From Flavilitoribacter sp020436695 (GTDB lineage: Bacteria > Bacteroidota > Bacteroidia > Chitinophagales > Saprospiraceae), in NCBI GenBank assembly GCA_041392665.1, contig JAWKLQ010000001.1, positions 310,001-374,000 of the forward strand: a DNA stretch of 64,000 nt, read 5' to 3'. Under the pieces are notes generated by a model. That model did no database searches. It worked only from the letters and a program-made list of their open reading frames with translations, and was not told the DNA's origin. The position numbers were made by a program, and so were the translations under genes. Shown here in pieces: positions 1 to 8,971 of this stretch. How positions within the stretch are numbered: the first letter of the stretch is position 1; each line of letters begins with the position of its first letter.

Positions 1-150
1 AATATTGACCGGTTTGGGCCAGCTGATCTTTTCACTCTAAGATCGAAAAAAAATTGCTTTTTTAAATTCGATCCACAAGTTGGACCTTCCCTTTTTAACC
101 CTAGCCGATTAATTCCTATCTTTCCCCCTACAACTTAAAATCAGCAGCTC

Positions 151-2190
151 ATGTTGTCCAGAACTTGTTTAATGCTCTTTTTCCTGCTCATAAATTTCAT
201 TGCCGTTTATTCACAGCAAAAACCTGTCTTTTCCGGCATGGACGTCTTCGAACTGGAATGGGTAGATCAACCCATGGTCTCTCCCAATGGGGAGTGGATC
301 GTCTACCAACGCCGGGGTATGGACATCATGAAAGACCGGCGGCAGGGACAGCTCTGGCTGATCAAGTCAGACGGTAGCGAGCACGAAAAACTGAGCAATC
401 TGGACGTCAACGAAAGTAATGCACAATGGTCGCCCGACGGAAACCGCATTGCTTTTACAGCTTCTACTACGGAGGGCTCCGAACTCTTTATTTACTGGCT
501 GGACAGCGGTAAAAGCGCCCGCATATCCCAGTTGAGCGGATCTCCAGGCGGTCTGAGCTGGTCCCCCGACGGGCAATGGATCGCCTTTTCCATGTTTGTG
601 GAAGGCTCGGAGCTTTCCCTGGTAAAAGCACCGAAAAAACCCAAGGGTGCCCAGTGGGCCGATCCGCCCCGCTTAACTACCCGGCTGAAGCACGAAGCAG
701 ACGGGTCGGGATACATGACGCCCGGTTTTCAGCACTTATTCGTCATACCTTCGGATGGAGGATCAGCCCGGCAGGTTACTCACGGTGACCGCAACTACCG
801 GGGGACTCCGATCTGGTCAAAAGATAGCCGGTATCTGTTGTTGAGCGCCAATCTGAATGAAGACTGGGAGTACGATTTTCGCAACTCCGAGATCTACCGC
901 ATCAACCTGTCAGATGGTGCCGCCACTGCCCTGACTGACCGGCAGGGGCCCGATAGTGATCCGGCGCTTTCTCCGGATGGCAAAACGATCGCCTATCTGG
1001 GATATGAAGATAAGGTGCAGACCTATCAGATCAATGAACTGAACCTCATGAATGCGGACGGAAGTAATAAGCGAACCATTAAGCTCGGACTGGATCGCAA
1101 CATTTCCAATCTGAACTGGGACGCCGGGGGACAGGGGCTTTATTTTATGTTTACGGACAAAGGCAATAGTAAGATCGGCTACACTGACCTTTCCGGCAAT
1201 ACGTCGGTGATCGTTGATCAGGTGAGCGGCACATCGGTCGCCCGTCCGTATTCCAGTGGAGATTATTCAGTATCTGACAACGGCATCATCGCCTATACCG
1301 CCAGCACCCCCTATCGACCGGCCGACCTGGCCGTGATCAAAAAGCGGGAATGGCCTAAGTTCCTGACCCGGCTCAATGACGATCTGCTGGAACATCGTCA
1401 GTTGGGCAGCGTGGAAGAGATCTGGTATAAATCCACGGTGGGCGGATTAGATATTCAGGGTTGGCTGGTGCTGCCGCCGGATTTTGATGCTAAGAAAAAA
1501 TATCCGCTGCTGGTGGAAAATCACGGGGGGCCGACCTCCAATTACGACAACAGCTTTTCCCCGGAAATGCAATTGTACGCGGCTTCCGGGTATGTAGTCT
1601 TCTATCCCAACCCTCGGGGAAGTACCGGTTACGGTGAAGCCTTCGGTAACCTGCTGTACCACAATTATCCGGGCGATGACTATCAGGATGTGATGGACGG
1701 CGTGGATGCCGTACTCGCCAAAGGATACATAGACCCGGAGCAACTCTTCGTAACCGGAGGCAGCGCCGGTGGGATCATGACGGCCTGGATCATCGGCAAG
1801 AACGATCGTTTCCGCGCAGCTGCCGTGGTCAAACCGGTAATGAACTGGATGAGCAAGACCCTCACCGCGGACAACTATTTTGGCTATGCCTACAGCCGTT
1901 ATCCCGGCCAGCCCTGGGAGAATCCGGAAGTTTACATGAAATTTTCCCCCATTTCACTGGTGGGTAATATCACTACCCCAACGATGGTAATGGTCGGCAC
2001 ATCCGATATGCGTACCCCCATCTCCGAAGCCAAACAGCTCTATCACGCCTTAAAGCTGCGTAAGATCGAAACCGTTTTGGTGGAAGTACCCGGGGCCTAT
2101 CACTTTATTTCCAACCGGCCTAGCCAGTTGATCACCAAAGTGGAGCATATTTTGGCGTGGTTTGAGCGGTACCGAGAGAAGCAGGAATAA
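151..2190 (+). CDS. S9 family prolyl-oligopeptidase-type serine peptidase
   Basis: Secreted or periplasmic peptidase, probably releasing dipeptides or acylated residues from short peptides. Residues 1-21 form a signal peptide ending near YSQQ. Residues about 30-390 contain repeated PD40/WD40-like blades (motifs of the form WSPDGxxIAF), which make the beta-propeller typical of the S9 family. The C-terminal alpha/beta hydrolase has the nucleophile in GGSAGG (Ser538), and the likely triad partners are Asp619 (GTSDMRTP) and His651 (GAYHF). The length of 679 aa is normal for acylaminoacyl/dipeptidyl peptidases of the S9C type. Substrate preference cannot be read from the sequence. The first 150 bases of the window hold no gene, only the likely leader. 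A hairpin lies about 70 bases after the stop. Confidence 0.93.
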   Translation: MLSRTCLMLFFLLINFIAVYSQQKPVFSGMDVFELEWVDQPMVSPNGEWIVYQRRGMDIMKDRRQGQLWLIKSDGSEHEKLSNLDVNESNAQWSPDGNRIAFTASTTEGSELFIYWLDSGKSARISQLSGSPGGLSWSPDGQWIAFSMFVEGSELSLVKAPKKPKGAQWADPPRLTTRLKHEADGSGYMTPGFQHLFVIPSDGGSARQVTHGDRNYRGTPIWSKDSRYLLLSANLNEDWEYDFRNSEIYRINLSDGAATALTDRQGPDSDPALSPDGKTIAYLGYEDKVQTYQINELNLMNADGSNKRTIKLGLDRNISNLNWDAGGQGLYFMFTDKGNSKIGYTDLSGNTSVIVDQVSGTSVARPYSSGDYSVSDNGIIAYTASTPYRPADLAVIKKREWPKFLTRLNDDLLEHRQLGSVEEIWYKSTVGGLDIQGWLVLPPDFDAKKKYPLLVENHGGPTSNYDNSFSPEMQLYAASGYVVFYPNPRGSTGYGEAFGNLLYHNYPGDDYQDVMDGVDAVLAKGYIDPEQLFVTGGSAGGIMTAWIIGKNDRFRAAAVVKPVMNWMSKTLTADNYFGYAYSRYPGQPWENPEVYMKFSPISLVGNITTPTMVMVGTSDMRTPISEAKQLYHALKLRKIETVLVEVPGAYHFISNRPSQLITKVEHILAWFERYREKQE

Positions 2191-2261
2191 TAGCGTATTG
2201 GTACTGAAAGACGGACAAGAATAGTTTGGACTTTTCTACAAATTCCCTGGATCATTTTGCA

Positions 2262-2289
2262 GGCTATACCCATTTTGGGTAGCATAGCC
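2262..2289. terminator. Hairpin after the S9 peptidase gene
   Basis: GGCTAT-ACCCA pairs with TGGGT-AGC-ATAGCC around a TTT loop, with a small bulge. It lies 72 bases after the peptidase stop and has no clear T-run. It may be a weak terminator or an mRNA-stabilising hairpin. Confidence 0.4.
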
Positions 2290-2299
2290 CTAAACCACT

Positions 2300-2416
2300 G
2301 TTCGTTTTCGAACACTCATCGTTCGTTTGTGCATTATTCCATAATGAGTTTTCGAAGCAAATCCCAATACAACACATTGACTATTAATCAAATGTAAAGT
2401 CTGGCATATTCTTTGG
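2300..2416 (+). promoter_or_regulatory. Sigma-54-like promoter with upstream palindrome before the DUF4097/FtsX pair
   Basis: TGGCATATTCTTTGG at 2402-2416 has the GG-N10-G spacing of a -24/-12 sigma-54 promoter, although the -12 dinucleotide is GG instead of the usual GC. A perfect palindrome GTTCG-tttt-CGAAC lies at 2300-2313, about 100 bases upstream, where an NtrC-type activator would bind; a second GTTCG half follows at 2321-2325. The start codon at 2469 is about 50 bases downstream. Activator identity and promoter use are inferred. Confidence 0.45.
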
Positions 2417-2468
2417 GAGTTTCATGAACGATAACATACGCTTTTGATAAATTTTAATCACAAGTCCG

Positions 2469-3503
2469 ATGAAAAACAAAGCCCTTTCCTTCCTCCTAAG
2501 TGTTGGCAGCCTGCTTGCGCTCTATTCATTTCAGAATATCAAAGAAACGTTTTTAACAGATCAGACTGCCTTGTCGTACGATCAAACGCTTGAAAAGTTC
2601 TTAACAACTCCGACCGCCTTGTCCTATGACCAGACTTTCGAAAATGTTGAAGCAATTGATCTGGAAATACTTACCGGTAGCGTAAAGCTGGTGCCATCCA
2701 ATTCGAAAAAACTCCGGGTCAAGGGCGTTTATGATGAAGACGATTTCCTGGTAAAGGTAGAACAGTCCGGTAGCCGATTGAAGATCTTCGAAAAGAACAA
2801 AAAAAATGCCACCTACACTTCCTCCAGCTGGGAACTGGAAATGCCGGCTGGTTTAATACTGAAAGGTAACCTGATATCTGGTGATCTGTCCGTTAAAGGA
2901 GTAGAAGCAGAGATCGACGGACAGGCTGCTTCCGGTAATGTATCCATCGAGGATTATCGGGGCAACATTTCCTGGCGTACCGGTAGTGGCCGGCTAAAAA
3001 TGAACAAGAGTACCGGCCGGATCACCTTCCAAACCGGTTCGGGAAATATCACTGCCCAAGATTATGAAGGTAAAGGCCAGTTCAATACCGGGAGTGGAGA
3101 TATCTCTATCCACCGTTCTATCGGAGGTTTTTCCGCAAATACCGGTAGTGGAAACGTCGAAGGGACGGATTTGGAGATCACTTCAGGTTCTTCCTTTAAT
3201 TCCGGCTCCGGCAATGCCTCCGTTGTATTAGGTGATGTTACCCAGGGAGATGTTTCCGTAGCTTCCGGATCCGGTAATGCTTCCGTCGACTTTGACGGAC
3301 ATTCCTTCAGTGGAGTACTTACCATGAAATGCAACAAGAGGGACGGTTCCATTAAAGCTCCGTTCTCCTTCGACAAAGAAATGGAAGAGGAAGCCCAGAT
3401 CCGGAGAAGTCAAAGAAAACTAGTAAAAATTAAGCGCTTCGGTAATGAAGGTGTGAATATCCAGGTATTGACGGGCTCGGGCAAGGCTGTGGTGCAGGAG
3501 TGA
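2469..3503 (+). CDS. DUF4097 family beta-strand repeat protein
   Basis: Exported protein of unknown biochemical role. It starts with a signal-like hydrophobic segment (residues 5-21). From residue about 55 to the end it is a regular parallel-beta repeat rich in GSG and TGSG turns (for example TGSGNI, NTGSGD, NSGSGN), the signature of the DUF4097 putative-adhesin fold. An internal near-duplication is visible close to the N-terminus, where TALSYDQT occurs twice about 20 residues apart. It precedes an FtsX-type permease by 43 bases on the same strand, so the two are probably co-transcribed from the sigma-54-like promoter upstream. The family name is secure; a role in envelope stress or surface attachment would be a guess. 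Confidence 0.85.
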   Translation: MKNKALSFLLSVGSLLALYSFQNIKETFLTDQTALSYDQTLEKFLTTPTALSYDQTFENVEAIDLEILTGSVKLVPSNSKKLRVKGVYDEDDFLVKVEQSGSRLKIFEKNKKNATYTSSSWELEMPAGLILKGNLISGDLSVKGVEAEIDGQAASGNVSIEDYRGNISWRTGSGRLKMNKSTGRITFQTGSGNITAQDYEGKGQFNTGSGDISIHRSIGGFSANTGSGNVEGTDLEITSGSSFNSGSGNASVVLGDVTQGDVSVASGSGNASVDFDGHSFSGVLTMKCNKRDGSIKAPFSFDKEMEEEAQIRRSQRKLVKIKRFGNEGVNIQVLTGSGKAVVQE

Positions 3504-3546
3504 GCACTGAAGAAAGATCACCTAATGATGTAAAATAAGCTAAACC

Positions 3547-5925
3547 ATGTTCCGCAATTACCTTAAAATCGCTCTCCGGAATTTTTCCAGAAACCCACTT
3601 TATACTTTTATCAACAGCCTGGGGTTGGTATTGGGTCTGACCTGTAGTCTGCTGATCCTGCTGTGGGTAAATTTCGAAAGAACAGTTGACCGATTTCACC
3701 CCGATGGAGACCGGCTGTACCGGGCTTATTTCAATGGCGTTTCGGATGCCGGTGAGATCACCTTTACCCAGGGGGCGGCACCATATGCCCTGTACACGCT
3801 CCTGAACGAATACGAAGGTGTTGAAAATGCGGCCTTTTTTGAAGACGGCGAAGAGGTGATGATGCAGTACGAAGATAATATCCTGAAAGCGGACGGGGCC
3901 TGGGGCAGTACCTCTGTCTTCGAGGTCTTTGATTTCCCGATGATCATCGGCGGTCTTGAGGTAGCCGAACAGGAGCTGTTCACCGCATTTATTTCCGATG
4001 AACTGGCCCGGAAACTCATCGGTGACGACTGGCAGGAAAAGAGCATTGGTGCGGGAGTTAAGATCAATGATCAGAACACTATAACGATTGCCGGGGTCTA
4101 CAAAAAAATGGGAAAGAACTCTTCGTTGCAGTTCGATTTTCTGGCCAATGCCGCAGCCAAAGCCGAAGCCAGACCAGGATGGGCACACAGCTGGAGTGTG
4201 AAAGGGGCCACCGTATACGCCAGACTCGCCCCTGGCGTACTCCCCGAAAGTGTAGCTGACTACGTGAATCCGATCTACGAGCAAACTGATGGCTATGGGG
4301 TCGGTGGAGAAGCCATGATGTTGTTTCCGTTTGAAGACAATTATCTGTGGACCAAGTTCGAGCAGGGTATAGCAACCGGCGGCAGGATCCAATACCTCCG
4401 TATTTTTTCCGGAGCAGCCATATTCCTTATCCTCATTGCCTGTGTCAATTTTATAAATTTAAGTACTGCACAATCTGCTTCCCGCGCAAAAGAAGTGGGT
4501 ATTCGTAAAACGGTAGGTGCCTTTCAAACAAATCTGATACTGCAATTTCTGCTGGAAACAGGAGTGCTTGTCCTGATTGCCCTTACCACAGCATTAGGGC
4601 TTACTCACTATCTGCTCCCCTATATGAACGATTTCACCCAGTTGGTTATCCGAATACCCTGGGAACAGCTTTCCTTTTGGGCCAGCATCCTGGCGCTGGC
4701 CGTCACGCTGACTCTAACAGCCGGGCTCTATCCTGCCTTTGTGCTTTCTGTATTCAAACCGGCAAAAGTACTGAAAAGCGGTCCGGTAACGAACCGTAGT
4801 AATACCCTGTTACGTAAATCACTGGTGGTTTTCCAGTTTTCATTATCTGCTATTCTGATCATCTCTACCATTACCGTACACCGGCAATTAGACCTTATCC
4901 AAAATGATCACTTAGGTCTTGACCGGGAAAATGTACTCTCTCTGGAAATGCCGGCTGCCGTTAAAGCGAAGTATGAGGTGTTGAAAGAAAAGCTATTGAG
5001 CGATCCGGGGGTGGCAACAGTATTGCGCACGACCCATACACCGGTCAACATCCAATGGATCAATGTCGGTTTTGAATGGGAAGGAAAACAGGAAAATCAG
5101 TCCAACTATTTCTATATGCTGAATACGGAAGCCGGTTTTGCCGGGGCATTTGACATCGAGATGGTGGACGGCCGATTTTTTGACCCGGATATTCGTTCAG
5201 ATACTGCGGCAGTGGTGCTCAATGAGACGGGTGCGGCACAACTGGGCCTGAATGCCCCGGTAGGTAAAACGATCCGGAGCACAGATATGAATTATCCATA
5301 TCGGATAGTTGGGGTCGCCAAAGATTTCCCCTTCGCCTCGCTACATAATAAGATCGAACCGCTGATGATCCGGTATGCTCCCGAAGATACCTACATGATG
5401 TTGGTAAAACTAAAAGCCGGATCAACGACGGCTGGTGTGGATCATCTGAAAAAGGCCTGGTCGGAGGTTTTCCCGAATTATCCGTTGGATTTTGAATTCC
5501 TGGATGATACTTTCAATAGTATGTACCGGGGTGAAGTGATTATTGGTAGACTGGCTTACCTGTTTGCAACCATAGCCATCGTGGTATCCTGCCTGGGGCT
5601 ATTCGGTCTGATCACTTTTGTTGCCTCACAAAAAACCAAAGAGATCGGTATCAGAAAAGTACTGGGTGCATCAGTGGCCAGTATCGTCCGGCTCTTATCC
5701 CAGGGTTTTCTCAGGCTGGTGTTCATATCACTGCTTATTGCCACCCCAATTGCCTGGTATTTTATGAAACTGTGGCTACAAAATTTTGCTTTTCAGATCG
5801 ATCTGGGCTGGTGGATCTTTGCTTTGGCAGCCCTGATAGTTATGTTCATCAGTTTGTTAACGGTCAGTTACCAGTCGATCCAGGCGGCTCTGGTCAATCC
5901 GGTCCGCTCATTAAAAACTGAATGA
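3547..5925 (+). CDS. FtsX/MacB-type ABC transporter permease
   Basis: Inner-membrane permease subunit of a MacB-like ABC machine. Layout: short cytoplasmic N-terminus, TM1 at about residues 20-42, a periplasmic MacB_PCD-like domain to about residue 285, three TM helices in the first FtsX domain, a second periplasmic domain (about 430-660), and a final FtsX domain with three helices. The conserved cytoplasmic motif occurs twice (GIRKTVGA and GIRKVLGAS). At 792 aa it has the duplicated length common to Bacteroidota permeases of this type. No ATPase gene is adjacent, so the partner must be encoded elsewhere; orphan permeases of this kind are common in the phylum. Its substrate is unknown. Confidence 0.92.
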   Translation: MFRNYLKIALRNFSRNPLYTFINSLGLVLGLTCSLLILLWVNFERTVDRFHPDGDRLYRAYFNGVSDAGEITFTQGAAPYALYTLLNEYEGVENAAFFEDGEEVMMQYEDNILKADGAWGSTSVFEVFDFPMIIGGLEVAEQELFTAFISDELARKLIGDDWQEKSIGAGVKINDQNTITIAGVYKKMGKNSSLQFDFLANAAAKAEARPGWAHSWSVKGATVYARLAPGVLPESVADYVNPIYEQTDGYGVGGEAMMLFPFEDNYLWTKFEQGIATGGRIQYLRIFSGAAIFLILIACVNFINLSTAQSASRAKEVGIRKTVGAFQTNLILQFLLETGVLVLIALTTALGLTHYLLPYMNDFTQLVIRIPWEQLSFWASILALAVTLTLTAGLYPAFVLSVFKPAKVLKSGPVTNRSNTLLRKSLVVFQFSLSAILIISTITVHRQLDLIQNDHLGLDRENVLSLEMPAAVKAKYEVLKEKLLSDPGVATVLRTTHTPVNIQWINVGFEWEGKQENQSNYFYMLNTEAGFAGAFDIEMVDGRFFDPDIRSDTAAVVLNETGAAQLGLNAPVGKTIRSTDMNYPYRIVGVAKDFPFASLHNKIEPLMIRYAPEDTYMMLVKLKAGSTTAGVDHLKKAWSEVFPNYPLDFEFLDDTFNSMYRGEVIIGRLAYLFATIAIVVSCLGLFGLITFVASQKTKEIGIRKVLGASVASIVRLLSQGFLRLVFISLLIATPIAWYFMKLWLQNFAFQIDLGWWIFALAALIVMFISLLTVSYQSIQAALVNPVRSLKTE

Positions 5926-5943
5926 CCAGGTATGGAAATGAGA

Positions 5944-6648
5944 TTACTCTTCTCTGCGGAAGGTATTAAATTTTAGATAGTATAAAAAGATCAATAAGAC
6001 TACAGCTGACAGTGGATAGCCTATCAGGCCGGGATGATACCGGTAAAAAAAATAGCAGACCAACAAGGCAAAGCCCAGGTCCATCGCCTGTAATAAATAA
6101 AGCCGGCCATCGCCCTCCAGGTAAAAATAGGGATGGTCTTCCAGGTCAAAGTTGACGATGGTAGCTACCGCATTGTAAAAATAGTGCAATAGGATCGTTA
6201 CCAATATTTCACCGGTCCAGTGATAAATGAAATAAGCACCCAGGGAGAAGAAAAGACGTTCGAGTTGCCCCATCAGCAGATAGCGAAAATTCTTCAGATC
6301 GATGTGGTAATTGATCTGCCGCAGGTCTCCCGGCAAATGAAGCAGGGCAAAAAACAGACCTACTCCCAGGATTACCAGCCCTTCCTGACCATGTTGGGCA
6401 AACCCCAGAAAACCGGTATACGCCAAATAAGTGAACCACCATTCCTCTATAGGAGGAGCCAGAAATACCGCCCGGAAAATGGAAGACTTGCGGTAGTAAT
6501 GCCGTATTGCCTCATAAGAATAATCAGAAGGCCGGCCGATCAGCGCCCGGAAAACCGCAGGATACAATACATAAAAAAAGACATAAAACACCAGTCCATA
6601 CAGCAGGACATATACTTCCCATCCATCTTTAAAAATAGTGTTCAGCAT
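5944..6648 (-). CDS. CPBP-family intramembrane protease-like protein
   Basis: Polytopic membrane protein of 234 aa with about six hydrophobic segments. Three motifs in the right order point to the CPBP (CAAX-processing/bacteriocin-immunity) fold: APPIEEWWF (the EE pair), FFALLHLPGD (F-x3-H) and ILLHYFYNA (H-x3-N). The usual arginine after the EE pair (EExxxR) is absent; the sequence reads EEWWFT. The protein may therefore be a diverged or inactive member. It is convergent with the FtsX permease gene, with 18 bases between the stops. No biological substrate can be assigned. Confidence 0.7.
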   Translation of the reverse strand: MLNTIFKDGWEVYVLLYGLVFYVFFYVLYPAVFRALIGRPSDYSYEAIRHYYRKSSIFRAVFLAPPIEEWWFTYLAYTGFLGFAQHGQEGLVILGVGLFFALLHLPGDLRQINYHIDLKNFRYLLMGQLERLFFSLGAYFIYHWTGEILVTILLHYFYNAVATIVNFDLEDHPYFYLEGDGRLYLLQAMDLGFALLVCYFFYRYHPGLIGYPLSAVVLLIFLYYLKFNTFRREE

Positions 6649-6953
6649 GGGGTAGGTGCATTAGTTCATAAAGATAAATCGATTGCACGGATTTCTTTTA
6701 GGCCAAACCGAAGTTATTGGGACCACAAAATCTCCATATTTTAACATTTTTCCTATCTTGACCGGAATAGCTCACCTTTTTTTAAAAGATTCCCTGAACA
6801 TTTATCGTTCTACTCTGAAGTAAGAACATCACCCCGTTTTCGTGCGTTTCAATTCTAAACTACAGCGCACATTTACCAGGTCTTCTTTGTTGCAAGAGGT
6901 GCCATGTATGTGTTATACTACAAACCATTTAATAATCCATAATCTTTTCAAAC
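6649..6953. other. Divergent intergenic region before the OmpA-family gene
   Basis: This 305-base A+T-rich spacer separates the CPBP-type gene (minus) from the OmpA-family gene (plus) and must carry both promoters. I found no convincing TTTG-N19-21-TAnnTTTG promoter pair, hairpin or RNA gene in it. Confidence 0.5.
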
Positions 6954-7868
6954 ATGAAATTCCAACTAAATTTCATCCTACTCGTTTGTTGCAGTTTGCT
7001 GGTTACGTCCTGCATCAGTACCAAAAAATATGAGGCCATGCAGGCCAGTATGCAGGAAGATCTGGACCTCGCCAACGAACAACTCGGCCAGTGCGGTCAG
7101 GACCTCAATAAGTACATGAATATGTTGTCATCCTGTGAACAGGAAAAGACCCGTTTACAAACTTCTCTGAATCTGAGGGAAGAGCAGATCAATGATCTTA
7201 GAACCCAGGTGACCGATTTTCGTGAGCAGCGCGACAAGCAACTCACTCAGGTAGGTGATCTGACGGTACTTTCTCAGTCGGCTAATGAGAATATCAAGGA
7301 AACCCTTTCCCAACTGGAGAAAAAGGATAAATACATCCGTCTTCTTCAAGCAGCAAAGTCTAAGGCAGACTCCATTAACCTGGCACTTGCGGTTAATCTG
7401 AAAAGTGTACTCCGGGAAGGGATAGAGGATGAAGACGTAGAGATCAAAGTAGACAAAACCGTAGTATTCGTCAACCTGTCGGATAAGATGCTGTATCAGA
7501 GCGGCAGCTCCAATATCACGTCTCGGGCCAATGAGGTATTGGGTAAGATCGCTCAGATCATCCAGTCACGTCCGGAATTGGAGGTGATGGTCGAAGGTTA
7601 CACGGACAATGTGCCCATCAAGAACTCCTGTATTTCCGATAACTGGGACCTGAGTGTAAAAAGGGCGACCTCGGTGGTTCGTGCTTTGCAGACTACCCAC
7701 AAGATCGATCCCAATCGTCTGATCGCCGCCGGACGTGGAGAATATAACGCTCTGGCCAGCAATGCTACCGCCGAAGGCCGGGCCACCAACCGGAGAACCC
7801 GCATCATCATTCTACCGAAGCTGGATCAGTTCTACGATCTGCTGAATCCCAACAATGTTCCGGATTGA
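6954..7868 (+). CDS. OmpA-family peptidoglycan-binding lipoprotein
   Basis: Outer-membrane lipoprotein that probably tethers the membrane to peptidoglycan. The N-terminus is a lipoprotein signal with lipobox LVTSC (Cys20). Residues about 25-140 are Q/E/L-rich with heptad spacing, consistent with a long coiled coil. The C-terminal OmpA domain (about 165-295) has VEGYTDNVP, NWDLSVKRA and NRRTRI, which include the Asp and Arg residues that contact diaminopimelate in the family. The length of 304 aa is typical of the Bacteroidota coiled-coil plus OmpA type. A strong terminator follows, so it is probably transcribed alone. Confidence 0.92.
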   Translation: MKFQLNFILLVCCSLLVTSCISTKKYEAMQASMQEDLDLANEQLGQCGQDLNKYMNMLSSCEQEKTRLQTSLNLREEQINDLRTQVTDFREQRDKQLTQVGDLTVLSQSANENIKETLSQLEKKDKYIRLLQAAKSKADSINLALAVNLKSVLREGIEDEDVEIKVDKTVVFVNLSDKMLYQSGSSNITSRANEVLGKIAQIIQSRPELEVMVEGYTDNVPIKNSCISDNWDLSVKRATSVVRALQTTHKIDPNRLIAAGRGEYNALASNATAEGRATNRRTRIIILPKLDQFYDLLNPNNVPD

Positions 7869-7910
7869 GTTCAGGAGGGAGAGGTGAGGAATGAGTGACT
7901 AGAAGAGATT

Positions 7911-7952
7911 TGGCCATTATCCGGAGGAATGCTTTGGATAATGGCCATTTTT
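7911..7952 (+). terminator. Intrinsic terminator of the OmpA-family gene
   Basis: A 12-bp perfect stem (TGGCCATTATCC at 7911-7922 with GGATAATGGCCA at 7936-7947) surrounds a 13-base loop and is followed at once by five T residues. It lies 43 bases after the stop codon of the OmpA-family gene. Confidence 0.9.
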
Positions 7953-8015
7953 ATACCTGCGATAAGTCAAAATGGATAATTTTCGTAAATTGATCGGATC
8001 TAATACCCTTGAAAA

Positions 8016-8609
8016 ATGCAAAGATATCAACTTTTCTGCCTGATCTCCCTCCTATTTACCCTACCCGGCTGCGCCCAGGAAAGCATACCCGATCCGGACC
8101 GCCAGATCGCCGAAGCGGTAAGTGCTGCTCCGGAAGATATGCGGGAAGCGGCCACGGTGTATGGCTACACCAATAAAGGTAAGCTTTCGTTGATCCGGGA
8201 AGGTACTAATAGCCTGATCTGCCTATCCGACGATCCCAACCGAGAAGGCTTTCAGTCCGTCTGCTATCATAAGGACCTGGAGCCTTTTATGACGCGCGGT
8301 CGTGAACTAAAAGCAGCAGGCAAGACCAATCTTGAGATATTTGATACCCGCGAAGCTGAGGCAAAAGCCGGTACGCTAAAAATGCCCGAACAGCCGACTA
8401 CGCTACACCTGCTGGAGGGAAAGACCGGCCATTACGATGCCGCTTCGGGTGAAGTAAAGGATGCGCAATACCGCTATGTAGTCTATATCCCCTGGGCTAC
8501 CGCCGAATCTACCGGTCTGCCGATCCAACCGGTGGTGCCGGGTGGTCCCTGGATCATGGACCCGGGTACGCACCGGGCGCATATTATGATCTCTACGCCG
8601 GGGAATTAA
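8016..8609 (+). CDS. Conserved lipoprotein of unknown function
   Basis: A 197-aa exported protein with a lipoprotein signal and lipobox LPGC (Cys19). I do not recognise a named domain. The mature part is polar, carries two more cysteines (in SLICLSDD and SVCYHKD, about 15 residues apart, a possible disulfide) and ends in a proline/glycine-rich stretch with PWIMDPGTHRAHIMI. It stands between the OmpA terminator and the xylanase gene and looks monocistronic. Confidence 0.75.
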   Translation: MQRYQLFCLISLLFTLPGCAQESIPDPDRQIAEAVSAAPEDMREAATVYGYTNKGKLSLIREGTNSLICLSDDPNREGFQSVCYHKDLEPFMTRGRELKAAGKTNLEIFDTREAEAKAGTLKMPEQPTTLHLLEGKTGHYDAASGEVKDAQYRYVVYIPWATAESTGLPIQPVVPGGPWIMDPGTHRAHIMISTPGN

Positions 8610-8971
8610 TTTTTTGTTTTTAATCGCCGGCCGGCTGGACCGTTGCGGCAGTCTAATTGTTATTTCTTCGTCAGGAGGTTAGTATACACTTTCCTACTTC
8701 CAATGGATCTTTAACATCCAACCAGGGAATGTATGTATTATAAATTGCTCATTACCTGGACGACATGGAGCATCAATGATATGGCCATACCATGCTGTCC
8801 ATGCAACCCCAAGCCATCCAAGCCATTCCCTAAAAGCTGATCTCCGTGCAATTTGTTGTACACATTCAGGGAATCTTTACTGCTGCTGGCAAATTTGCTA
8901 TATTCACATTCGCAATCGATTGCACAACAAAACGAAAACGGGTCTTTCTCAAGACCGCAACCAACTTTATC
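8610..8971. other. Spacer upstream of the xylanase gene
   Basis: This 362-base region has no convincing gene. An in-frame ATG at 8846 would add 42 residues to the xylanase, but that extension has no signal-peptide character, so I treat it as leader. The only regulatory feature I can support is the palindrome at 8912-8923. Confidence 0.55.
8912..8923. promoter_or_regulatory. LacI-type operator palindrome upstream of xylanase
   Basis: GCAATCGATTGC is a perfect 12-base palindrome, 48 bases upstream of the xylanase start. The central AATCGATT flanked by GC resembles operators of LacI-family sugar-responsive repressors. Regulation of the xylanase by such a protein is inferred; no regulator gene is adjacent. 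Confidence 0.5.

Noticed and set aside
3430..4392. Minus-strand open frame of 320 codons
   Set aside because: Antisense to the FtsX permease; no signal, motif or plausible start context.
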